A stretch of 26,333 bases of DNA from an uncultured Actinobaculum sp. (lineage in GTDB: Bacteria; Actinomycetota; Actinomycetes; Actinomycetales; Actinomycetaceae): positions 1 to 26,333 of the forward strand of contig CALIHR010000013.1 of assembly GCA_938020505.1 (NCBI GenBank), in the 5' to 3' direction. The notes beneath the pieces are model-generated. The model saw only the letters and a program-made list of their open reading frames with translations, ran no database searches and was not told the DNA's origin. Positions within the stretch are counted from its first letter, which is position 1. Every line of letters starts with the position of its first letter. A program made the translations under genes and the position numbers. Of the stretch, positions 1-6,762 are shown in pieces.

Positions 1-642
1 ACGGTCGCCGTCTCCGGCTCGGGCAACGTCGCGATCTACGCCGTCGAGAAGCTCCGGGCCCTCGGGGGCAAGGCCGTGACGATCTCAGATTCCTCGGGTT
101 ACGTGGTCGACGAGGCCGGCATCGACCTTGACCTGCTCAAGCAGGTCAAGGAGGTCGAGCGTGGACGCGTGGCCGACTACGTCGCCCGCCGCCCGGGCGC
201 GAAGCTCGTGACCGACGGCAGGGTGTGGGACGTTCCGGCCGACGTCGCCCTTCCGTGCGCCACCCAGAACGAGCTTGACGAGAAGGACGCGGCCACGCTG
301 CTGAAGAACGGCTGTGTGGCCGTCTCCGAGGGCGCGAACATGCCGTCCACCCCGAAGGCCGTTGAGGCATTCCAGGCCGCGGGAATCCTGTACGGCCCCG
401 CAAAGGCGGCCAACGCCGGCGGCGTGGCGACCTCCGCGCTGGAAATGGAGCAGAACGCCGGGCGCACCCGTTGGGATTTCGCCACCGCAGAGAAGAAGCT
501 TGCGGGAATCATGGAGGACATCCACGGCGCCTGCGTCGAAACGGCCGAATTCTACGGCAAGCCCGGCGACTACGTGTTGGGCGCGAACGCGGCGGGCTTC
601 ACGAGGGTGGCCGACGTCATGATCGCCCACGGCATCGTCTGA
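1..642 (+). CDS. gdhA: NADP-specific glutamate dehydrogenase, C-terminal part (5' truncated by window)
   Basis: This is the C-terminal 213 codons of a hexameric glutamate dehydrogenase, which interconverts 2-oxoglutarate plus ammonia and glutamate using NADP(H) in the cytoplasm. The frame is open from base 1, so the gene starts outside the window. Visible features are the dinucleotide-binding motif GSGNVA at residues 6-11, the strand end with SDSSGYV that follows it, the conserved CATQNELDE stretch, and the family C-terminus with ANAGGVATSALEMEQNA and a basic, tryptophan-containing helix start (TRW). The stop TGA is at 640-642 and a perfect hairpin follows at 657-698. The catalytic lysines and substrate domain lie upstream and cannot be checked. 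Nothing suggests truncation at the C-terminus. The family assignment is firm; NADP rather than NAD preference is inferred from similarity to the GdhA type. Confidence 0.95.
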   Translation, partial: TVAVSGSGNVAIYAVEKLRALGGKAVTISDSSGYVVDEAGIDLDLLKQVKEVERGRVADYVARRPGAKLVTDGRVWDVPADVALPCATQNELDEKDAATLLKNGCVAVSEGANMPSTPKAVEAFQAAGILYGPAKAANAGGVATSALEMEQNAGRTRWDFATAEKKLAGIMEDIHGACVETAEFYGKPGDYVLGANAAGFTRVADVMIAHGIV

Positions 643-656
643 TTCAATCTGTTTGC

Positions 657-698
657 GCTGTTTGCGGGCGGCCGGGGAAGCGGCCGCCCGCAAACAGC
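657..698. terminator. Bidirectional terminator between gdhA and fruA
   Basis: A perfect 18-bp inverted repeat (arms 657-674 and 681-698) with a 6-base loop GGGAAG sits between the convergent gdhA and fruA genes. It has no clear T-tract on either side, so intrinsic termination would rely on the very stable GC stem. Confidence 0.75.
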
Positions 699-715
699 TG
701 AGCGCGCCCGCAGGC

Positions 716-2956
716 TCAGGCCGCCGCCGTCTGCTTTTCCTTTCCGAGGCCCCTTTTCTTGTCGCCCGCGTTCTCATTGTTCAGGCTCTTCAAGAGGATG
801 ACAAGGGCCGCCGTGACGGCCATGCCGGCCAGGATCGCCAGGACGAATCCGGCGAATCCGTCGATCGCGAAGGCGACGAAGACCCCGCCGTGCGGGGCGC
901 GGGATCCCACGTGCATCAGCATCGTCAGCGCGCCGGTGACGGCGCCGCCTGCCATGGTCGCGGGGATGATCCGCAGCGGGGCGGCCGCGGCGAAGGGAAT
1001 CGCCCCCTCGGAGATGAACGAGGCTCCCAGAAGCCACGCGGCCCTGCCGTTTTCCCGCTCACCGCTCGTGAAGAGGCGCGGGCGAGCTGCGGTGGCCAGC
1101 GCGAGGGCCAGCGGGGGAACCATGCCCGCGGCCATGACCGCCGCCATGATTTCGTAGGACGCGGTGGTCTCCGCAGCCAGGCCGGCGGTGGCGAAGAGAT
1201 AGGCGGACTTGTTGATCGGGCCGCCCAAGTCGAAGCACATCATGAGACCCAGGATGATCCCCAGGAAGACGGAGCCGCCGCCCTCGCTCATCGACTTCAA
1301 GCCTTGTTCGAGGTTGTTCATGAGCGCTTCCAGAGGCCGGCCCAAGAGCATGTACATGACGGAGCCGACCAGCAGCGTCGTCGCGAGAGGGATCACGACC
1401 ACCGGCATGAGCCCGCGCAGCCAGCGCGGAGTGCTCAGCCCGGTGAGCCACGAGGCGACGTATCCGGCGAGTATTCCGCCGATGAGGCCGCCGATGAATC
1501 CCGAGTCGACGGCGACGGCCACCGCGCCCATGGCGAATCCGGGGGCGATGCCCGGGCGTCCGGCCAGGCCGAAGGAGATGTAGCCGGCCAAGGCGGGCAC
1601 GAGGAAGCCCATGGCGGTCGTGCCGATCATGTAGAAGACGGCCCCCAGGTAGGCGCAGAAGGGGGAGTCGAACAGGGCGTGGGGCGCCCACATCGTGTTG
1701 GCCTTCCCATTCACGGTCCGGGCGATGTCGGGAAGGTTCCACAGGGACGAGTGGGAGACGATGTTCTTGGCCACCTCGACCTTGGCGCCGTCGTGTTCGT
1801 ATCCGCTGATGTCGTATCCGCCGAAGAGATAGCCGAGGGCGATGAGCAGACCGCCCGCGGCGACGAAGGGGATCATGTAGGAAACGCCCGTCATCACGGC
1901 TTGCTGGAGTCTGCGCGCCCAGTGGACGTTCTCCTCCTCGGTCGCCTCCTGCGCGGCGCCCGCGCCCGCCTGGACTCGCTTGGCGTGCGGGTCCTCGGCG
2001 GCGGCCAGCGCCTGATCGACGAGCGCTCCGGCGTCGTCGACGGCGGCTTTGACGTCCACGTCGACCACGGGCTTGCCGGCGAAGCGCTCGATCCCTTTGA
2101 CCGGGAGGGAATGGGCGAAGATCACGGCGTCGGCCTGTTTGACGAGCTCGGGATCGAGGGCTTCGATCTTTCCCGACCACTGGCCTTCGACCGCGACGGT
2201 GACGCCGCGCTCGCTTCCCGCGCGTTCCAGCGCCTCGGCGGCCATGAACGTGTGCGCGATGCCGGTGGGGCAGGACGTGACGCCGACGATCACCTTCTTT
2301 CCGGGCGGGGCGGCGGAGCGCGCGGCGGCCCCGGCCTTCGGCGCGGAGGCCTCGCCGGCCGGGGCCGCTTTCGATGCCGTCCCCTCCTTCGATGCCTTCG
2401 AGGCCGCGCCCTTCCCCTGTCCGGCGGACGGGCCTGCGGGCGGGCCTTCGGTCGGCTCCGTCGCCGCTTCGAGCAGCTCGGGCTGGACCTGCGCGGTGAC
2501 GATGCGGGCGACCTCCTCGGGGCTCTTCGCCGCGCGCAGCGCGCCCGTGAACGCATCGTCCATGAGCCCGCGCGCCAACTTGGCCAGAAGCTGGAGATGG
2601 ACGTCGTTTGCGCCGTCGGGGGCCGCGATCATGAAGACTATGTCGGCTGGCTGATCGTCGTCCGCCCCGAAGTCCACCGGCTCGGCCAGCCGGGCGAAGC
2701 CAAGGCTCGCGGCAAGCACGTGGGCGCTGCGGCAGTGCGGGATCGCGATGCCGCCGGGAATGCCGGTGGGCGCGGTCGCCTCGCGCGCGAGGGCGTCTCC
2801 GGCAAGGCCGTTGGCGTCGTCGGCGCGCCCAGAGCCCCCGATCTTGCGCGCCAGGAACTTGATGACGTCCCTCCGGTGCGGCCCTGGCGCCGCGTCCAGG
2901 GCGACGAGTTCGGGAGTGATGAGCGGCGTCTGCTCGCTGGGTTGTTGCTCGGTCAC
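716..2956 (-). CDS. fruA: PTS fructose transporter, fused EIIA-EIIB-EIIC
   Basis: A 746-residue membrane permease that imports fructose and phosphorylates it to fructose-1-phosphate. An N-terminal EIIA-Fru domain (about 1-160) has the phosphorylation site GIAIPH with His74. An Ala/Lys/Pro-rich linker (about 165-218) follows. The EIIB domain starts with VIVGVTSCPTGIAHT, placing the phospho-cysteine at Cys229. The EIIC domain (about 350-735) begins GVSYMIPFVAAGG and has many hydrophobic segments. The GTG start at 2954-2956 is chosen because AAGGAGA lies a few bases upstream (about 2961-2967). The partner kinase gene fruK lies upstream on the same strand but 432 bp away, an unusually wide gap. 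No EI or HPr gene is adjacent; those functions are encoded at 21507-24071. Fructose specificity is inferred from the EIIB/EIIC type and the fruK neighbour. Confidence 0.93.
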   Translation of the reverse strand: MTEQQPSEQTPLITPELVALDAAPGPHRRDVIKFLARKIGGSGRADDANGLAGDALAREATAPTGIPGGIAIPHCRSAHVLAASLGFARLAEPVDFGADDDQPADIVFMIAAPDGANDVHLQLLAKLARGLMDDAFTGALRAAKSPEEVARIVTAQVQPELLEAATEPTEGPPAGPSAGQGKGAASKASKEGTASKAAPAGEASAPKAGAAARSAAPPGKKVIVGVTSCPTGIAHTFMAAEALERAGSERGVTVAVEGQWSGKIEALDPELVKQADAVIFAHSLPVKGIERFAGKPVVDVDVKAAVDDAGALVDQALAAAEDPHAKRVQAGAGAAQEATEEENVHWARRLQQAVMTGVSYMIPFVAAGGLLIALGYLFGGYDISGYEHDGAKVEVAKNIVSHSSLWNLPDIARTVNGKANTMWAPHALFDSPFCAYLGAVFYMIGTTAMGFLVPALAGYISFGLAGRPGIAPGFAMGAVAVAVDSGFIGGLIGGILAGYVASWLTGLSTPRWLRGLMPVVVIPLATTLLVGSVMYMLLGRPLEALMNNLEQGLKSMSEGGGSVFLGIILGLMMCFDLGGPINKSAYLFATAGLAAETTASYEIMAAVMAAGMVPPLALALATAARPRLFTSGERENGRAAWLLGASFISEGAIPFAAAAPLRIIPATMAGGAVTGALTMLMHVGSRAPHGGVFVAFAIDGFAGFVLAILAGMAVTAALVILLKSLNNENAGDKKRGLGKEKQTAAA

Positions 2957-3388
2957 GGTGTCTCCTTTGCTGTTTTCTTGCTTGTGGTTGGGTTGCTGGT
3001 TTATGCGGATCGGTTGCTGGTTTGCTGGGGATGTTTTGGTTGGTTTAGGGGTCGTTTTCCGGTCGGCTTAGGGATCGACCGTTGGTTTGTTTGCAGATCA
3101 AACAGGAGTCTTTGGAGATTGGGTTTAGATCTGTTTGAAGATCCTGTGTAGGTCTGCGTCTGGATCGGTGTGTGCGTTCATATTTACTGGATTGCGGGCT
3201 TGACTGTGGCTGGATGCGTGCCTGCCGTCGGAGCTGGTGTATATTTCCACTTTTGGATTGGTTTATATGCCTGCTTTCGACTTGGCTTATGTTTCTGCTT
3301 CCGGGTTGGCTTAAGCATTTGCTTGTGGAGTGAGGCTGACGCCGGGCGACGTCGGTCGCGGCGGGCCGTCGACGAGCGATAGGCGCCT
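2957..3388. other. 432-bp fruK-fruA gap, AT-richer, repeat-derived
   Basis: This gap is visibly richer in T and G on the plus strand than its surroundings and consists largely of decayed tandem units of about 21-24 bp. Unit boundaries can be followed by recurring ends such as GGATC/AGATC in the left half and TTGG in the right half. The only clear regulatory site is the fruA Shine-Dalgarno sequence at its left end. Minus-strand frames stay open through part of it (3045-3392), but third positions are not G/C-rich, so I do not call a gene. Confidence 0.6.
3230..3326. repeat. Four degenerate ~24-bp tandem repeats
   Basis: Units are 3230-3254, 3255-3278, 3279-3302 and 3303-3326. They share the pattern GG.TTGG.TTAT....CTGCTT. 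with several substitutions each. The period of 24 is a multiple of three, so minus-strand frames show 8-residue peptide repeats, for example KPTRKQKH, KPSRKQAY and KPIQKWKY in a 44-codon ORF at 3184-3318. That ORF has no ribosome binding site and AT-rich third positions. Confidence 0.7.
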
Positions 3389-4369
3389 TCAATCGAGTCG
3401 GGCGATCTCAGAGGACTGCGCGGGCAGATCGCGCGGCGTGGGCAGGGCGGTGCCGGGAAGGCTTGCCGCGGCCGCGCCGTATGCCATGGCGGTGCGCAGG
3501 CACTCGGCCTGCCCGCCGCCGCGGACGTCGGCCAGGATGTACCCCGCGATGGATGAGTCTCCCGCGCCCACGGTGGAGACGACCGGAACCGACGGTGCGG
3601 TGGCGTGCCAGGCGCCGTCGTCGGCGGCCAGAACGCCGCCCGCGGGCCCCAGGGTCGCCAGAACGGCGCCGATCCCGAGCTCTACGAGGACGCGCGCGGC
3701 CTCGGCCACCGGTCCGAAGTCGCCGGCGACGGCGGCGTCCTCCAGGTCGCTCGCGCCCCGGCCGGCCAGCTGGGCGAGCTCCTCCCCGTTGGGCTTGATC
3801 AGGTCCGGCGCGCAGTCGGGAAGGCCGGCCGCCAGGGCCGCGAGCGGCGCGTCCGAGGTGTCGACGGCGATGCGCACGCCCAGAGGCCGGAGCAGGCCGA
3901 CGAGGCGGACGTACCAGTCGACGGGGGCTCCCGGCGGCAGCGACCCGGAGAGCACGGCCCAGCTGCGCCCGTCGGAGGCGGGTCGCAGCTCTTCGGACAG
4001 CGCGGCCTCGACGGCGGCGGCCTCGGCCTCGCTCAGGCCCGCACCGGCTTCGTTGAGCTTCGTCGTCGTTCCGTCAGGCTCGGTGACGGCGGTGTTGATT
4101 CGGGCCGCCCCCGCCACGGGAACGGCCCGGCAGGTCATGCCCTTTAGGCCGAGGGAGTCGATCGCCTTGAGGAGCGGGTCGTCCGACGCGGCGGGAACGA
4201 GGGCCGTGGCCTCCTGGCCGGAGGCGGCCAGCACGCGGGCGACGTTGACGCCCTTCCCGCCGGGCTCCACCGTGACGGAGCCCAGACGGTTGACGGCCCC
4301 GCGCAGCAGCGGACCCGGCAGCGTGACGGTGCGATCGAGAGAGGGGTTTGGAGTGAGGGTGACGATCAT
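3389..4369 (-). CDS. fruK: 1-phosphofructokinase (PfkB family)
   Basis: A 326-residue PfkB-type sugar kinase expected to convert fructose-1-phosphate, the product of FruA, to fructose-1,6-bisphosphate in the cytoplasm. The N-terminus MIVTLTPNPSLDRT is typical of the FruK/LacC subgroup. The substrate-binding GGKGVNVAR motif is at residues 37-45, and the C-terminal PfkB signature VGAGDSSIAGY (267-277) supplies the catalytic Asp271. Length matches the family. The ATG at 4367-4369 lies inside a 17-bp tandem duplication, and only AAGG-type sequence precedes it, so initiation may be weak or coupled to the short upstream frame that overlaps it by ATGA. It precedes fruA on the same strand. LacC-type tagatose-6-phosphate kinase is the main alternative, but the fruA neighbour argues for FruK. 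Confidence 0.92.
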   Translation of the reverse strand: MIVTLTPNPSLDRTVTLPGPLLRGAVNRLGSVTVEPGGKGVNVARVLAASGQEATALVPAASDDPLLKAIDSLGLKGMTCRAVPVAGAARINTAVTEPDGTTTKLNEAGAGLSEAEAAAVEAALSEELRPASDGRSWAVLSGSLPPGAPVDWYVRLVGLLRPLGVRIAVDTSDAPLAALAAGLPDCAPDLIKPNGEELAQLAGRGASDLEDAAVAGDFGPVAEAARVLVELGIGAVLATLGPAGGVLAADDGAWHATAPSVPVVSTVGAGDSSIAGYILADVRGGGQAECLRTAMAYGAAAASLPGTALPTPRDLPAQSSEIARLD

Positions 4370-4452
4370 ATTGTCAGAACCTTCATGTTGTCGGAACCTT
4401 TGTTGAACTTCGGAGGGCGTATGCGGCGAACGAGGCGGACGGGCTGCGGCAC
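4366..4452 (-). other. Possible 28-codon leader ORF overlapping fruK
   Basis: A GTG at 4450-4452 opens a 28-residue frame ending in MKVLTI, with its TGA at 4366-4368 overlapping the fruK ATG as ATGA. The overlap would allow translational coupling. There is no good Shine-Dalgarno sequence for the GTG, and third positions are only moderately G/C-rich. It could be a leader peptide, a gene remnant, or chance. Confidence 0.2.
4367..4400 (-). repeat. 17-bp tandem duplication across the fruK start codon
   Basis: On the minus strand AAGGTTCCGACAACATG (4384-4400) is followed immediately by AAGGTTCTGACAATATG (4367-4383), two identical-length copies with two mismatches. The second copy ends in the fruK start codon. 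The first copy supplies an alternative ATG, which is out of frame and would read six codons before stopping at the fruK start. Confidence 0.85.
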
Positions 4453-4594
4453 GTGGATCTCATCGGCGTCAATGTCGGCTTGATCGTCCGCCTACCTGTC
4501 AGTTTACGGCTGTTCGCGCTGTTTTTGTGTCGTGAATACACGGCTTTTTGGGGGCGCGGGGCGGGCGGACGGCCGGATCGGCCTCGCGCGGGTA

Positions 4595-4607
4595 TAGCCT
4601 TGGGAGC
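4595..4607 (+). promoter_or_regulatory. Candidate -10 for leaderless SCP-like mRNA
   Basis: TAGCCT at 4595-4600, within TATAGCCT, ends 7 bases before the ATG at 4608, so transcription would begin at or next to the start codon. GGGAG at 4602-4606 is too close to the ATG to act as a normal ribosome binding site. No clear -35 is seen. Confidence 0.4.
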
Positions 4608-4991
4608 ATGCCGGGAACGATCGAACCGCATGAGGCCATGCCGCTTTTAGCCAGAGCGGCGGCCGGAGAGACCCTGGAGTCGGGCCAGGCCCGCACCGCC
4701 GCCCGCTTCGCCCTCCGGGAGCTTGCGCAGCGCTGCCCGGGGCGCAGCGTCGAGGTGCGAGTCCCCTTCGCCGGGGCGGTCCAGATCGGCCGGGGGCCAG
4801 CCCACAGGCGCGGCACTCCGCCCAACGTCGTCGAGATGGAGGTCGGCGTCTTCCTCGGCCTCGTCGTCGGCTCGATGACCTGGGACGACGCCGAAAGGTC
4901 AGGGAAGGCCACGGCGTCGGGGGCCCGGGCGGACCTCGGCCCGTGCTTTCCGCTGTTTGCCGACGCGACGCTAGGCCGCTGGGCGGAGTGA
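4608..4991 (+). CDS. SCP2-like sterol carrier family protein
   Basis: A 127-residue protein of the small actinobacterial 'sterol carrier family protein' group. The diagnostic core is visible: PGRSVEVRVPFAGAVQIG, then HRRGTPPNVVEM, then a Trp-containing LVVGSMTWDDA segment and SGARADL before the C-terminus. In other actinobacteria this gene is commonly found beside purF and purM, as here. Its biochemical role is not established; the fold suggests binding of a hydrophobic ligand, but no ligand can be read from the sequence. I chose the ATG at 4608 because similarity begins there and a -10-like element ends seven bases upstream. An upstream in-frame start at 4548 would add 20 low-information residues. 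Its stop codon overlaps the -35-like hexamer of the next gene. Confidence 0.85.
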   Translation: MPGTIEPHEAMPLLARAAAGETLESGQARTAARFALRELAQRCPGRSVEVRVPFAGAVQIGRGPAHRRGTPPNVVEMEVGVFLGLVVGSMTWDDAERSGKATASGARADLGPCFPLFADATLGRWAE

Positions 4992-5022
4992 CAGCCTCTC
5001 CCGGCGCCGATAGGCTGGGTCA
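4988..5022 (+). promoter_or_regulatory. Promoter of leaderless RNB ribonuclease gene
   Basis: GTGACA (4988-4993), a 17-base spacer and TAGGCT (5011-5016), ending six bases before the GTG start at 5023. This is a good sigma-A-like promoter whose start site would coincide with the start codon. No Shine-Dalgarno sequence is present. The -35 overlaps the stop codon of the SCP-like gene. Confidence 0.6.
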
Positions 5023-6606
5023 GTGCCACAACGTCTCATCAAAACGAACGTCGCCGGATCCCGCGCGGTCGCCGGAGCCCTCGCCGCACTGAGGGAAAAG
5101 CTCGGAATTGCAGCCGGCTTCCCCGCGGAGGCCGCAGCCGACGCCGAACGCGCAGCCGCGCGGTGGAAAGACGACCCCGATTTCCGGGCGCGCTTCGTCG
5201 ACCGGTGCGACATCCCCTTCGCCACGGTCGATCCGGCCGGCTCGCTCGACCTCGACCAGGCGTTCTTCATCGAGCGCGAAGGCGACGGCTACCTCCTTCG
5301 ATACGCCGTCTCCGCCGTCGGAACGTTCATTGAGCCGGGCGGGCCGCTGGACGGGGAAACCCACCGCCGCGGGCAGACCTTTTACGGACCCGACGGCTCG
5401 ATTCCCCTCCACCCCGAGGTCCTTTCGCACGGCGCCGCGTCCCTGCTTCCCGGCGAAGAGCGCCCCGCCTACCTCTGGTACCACCACCTCGACGCCGCCG
5501 GCGAGCTCACGTGGACGTGGGTCGAGCTGGCCGCCGTACGCTCCGTGGCCAAGCTCAGCTACGACCAGGTTCAATCCGCCCTCGACGGCGGCCCTCCGCT
5601 TCCCCCGGAGGTGAAGGAAGACCAGGTCGCGCTGCTCGCCGAAGTCGGCTTGAAGCGCCAAACCCTCGAGGCTTCCCGCGGGGGAATCTCCCTGGCGCTG
5701 CCCGCCCAGGCGGTCGAGCCCCACAACGGCGGGTACCGGCTCTCTTACCGCACGATGACGCGCGTCGAGGAATGGAATGCGCAGCTGTCCCTCGTGACGG
5801 GCATCGCCGCAGCCCGGCTCATGGGAGACGCGAACGTCGGCATTCTCAGAACGATGCCGCCCGCGGAGCGGCGCGACGTCGAACGCCTGCGCTCGGTTGC
5901 CCGGGCCCTCGGCCTGATCTGGCCGGAAAGCGTGAGCTACCCGTATTTCGTCCGCGGGGTCGGCGCGCACAGCTCGGCCGGCGCGGCCTTCCTCAACGAG
6001 GCCGTGAGCCTGTTTCGCGGGGCGGGGTACCGGGCTCTGCCCGCCGACGGCGGCGGAGGCGCGAACCGCGCGGAGGCCAGGCATCGCGGGGAGAGGGTGC
6101 TCGACCACGCCGCCCTCGCGACGAGGTACGCGCATGTGACGGCGCCGCTTCGCCGGCTGGCCGACAGGTATGCGCTCGAAACCTGCCGCTGCATCTGCAC
6201 GGGCGACGATCTGCCGGCGTGGGTTCGCGAGGGCCTCGGCAAGCTGCCCGAGGAGATGGCCGCTTCCGCCAAAATCGCCGGCCAGTACGAACGCGGCGCC
6301 CTGGACGCCGTCGAGGCGCTCGTGCTAGCCGGACGCGAAGGGGAGGCGTTCGACGGCGTCGTCGTCGACGTGCTTCGCCGGCGCGGCAAGCCGGCCGCCG
6401 GGGAGGATGTGCGCGGCGTCGGCAAGGTGATGATCCGCGAGCCAGCGGTCCAGGCGACGATCGTCGGCGACCCGCTCGTTCGCGGGAAGAGGGTGTCCGC
6501 CGTTTTGCACAAGGCCGATGTCGCGACGTCGACCGTCGAATTCCGCCTCTCCGGGGCGCAGCCGGCTGAGCGCCAATTCCATAAGAACACGCCCGCAGGC
6601 TTCTGA
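5023..6606 (+). CDS. RNB-domain ribonuclease (RNase II/R family)
   Basis: A 527-residue predicted 3'-5' exoribonuclease of the RNase II/R superfamily, expected to degrade RNA in the cytoplasm. The RNB catalytic start reads ATVDPAGSLDLDQAFF (68-82), giving the metal-binding acidic cluster Asp70, Asp76 and Asp78. It differs slightly from the usual DPxxxxDxDDA arrangement, with Gln in place of the last Asp. The domain continues through GTFIEPGG, HRRGQTFYGPDGSIPLHP and a later ATRYAHVTAPLRRLADRY segment, which matches the conserved YxHxTSPIRRYxD-type motif. There are no obvious N-terminal cold-shock domains and only a short C-terminal region that could be S1-like, so it is much shorter than E. 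coli RNase II or R. Start GTG at 5023 is set by the promoter. It lies between the SCP-like gene and purF, and a hairpin covers its stop codon. Confidence 0.88.
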   Translation: MPQRLIKTNVAGSRAVAGALAALREKLGIAAGFPAEAAADAERAAARWKDDPDFRARFVDRCDIPFATVDPAGSLDLDQAFFIEREGDGYLLRYAVSAVGTFIEPGGPLDGETHRRGQTFYGPDGSIPLHPEVLSHGAASLLPGEERPAYLWYHHLDAAGELTWTWVELAAVRSVAKLSYDQVQSALDGGPPLPPEVKEDQVALLAEVGLKRQTLEASRGGISLALPAQAVEPHNGGYRLSYRTMTRVEEWNAQLSLVTGIAAARLMGDANVGILRTMPPAERRDVERLRSVARALGLIWPESVSYPYFVRGVGAHSSAGAAFLNEAVSLFRGAGYRALPADGGGGANRAEARHRGERVLDHAALATRYAHVTAPLRRLADRYALETCRCICTGDDLPAWVREGLGKLPEEMAASAKIAGQYERGALDAVEALVLAGREGEAFDGVVVDVLRRRGKPAAGEDVRGVGKVMIREPAVQATIVGDPLVRGKRVSAVLHKADVATSTVEFRLSGAQPAERQFHKNTPAGF

Positions 6607-6642
6607 TCCGCGGAGGGGCGCAGCGCCGAACGTCCGCGGATC
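6605..6642 (+). terminator. Stem-loop at the end of the RNB gene
   Basis: Perfect 10-bp arms GATCCGCGGA (6605-6614) and TCCGCGGATC (6633-6642) enclose a smaller GGCG/CGCC hairpin. The RNB stop codon overlaps the 5' arm. There is no T-tract. A further partial copy, CTGATCCGCGG, lies at 6665-6675. Confidence 0.5.
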
Positions 6643-6743
6643 GCAGCTGAGGTCCGGCAGGCCCCTGATCCGCGGCGTCGCGGGCGGGCAGCTCGCCGCG
6701 AACTCGTCCGACATCCGGGAAACGGCGGATGCGGGCAACCCGC

Positions 6744-6762
6744 ATTGTGAGACAATTGGTCC
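6744..6762 (+). promoter_or_regulatory. Extended -10 and inverted repeat before purF
   Basis: TGA followed by GACAAT (6748-6756) forms an extended -10 ending six bases before the purF GTG, pointing to a leaderless message. The same bases form an inverted repeat ATTGT-GAG-ACAAT (6744-6756), which could be an operator half-site pair. No convincing -35 is seen. Confidence 0.4.

Noticed and set aside
653..3151. 832-codon plus-strand ORF antisense to fruA
   Set aside because: It mirrors the codon bias of fruA on the opposite strand; its translation has no family features, while fruA has clear PTS motifs.
3184..3318. 44-codon repeat-containing minus-strand ORF in the fruK-fruA gap
   Set aside because: No ribosome binding site and AT-rich third positions; the peptide periodicity follows simply from the 24-bp DNA period.
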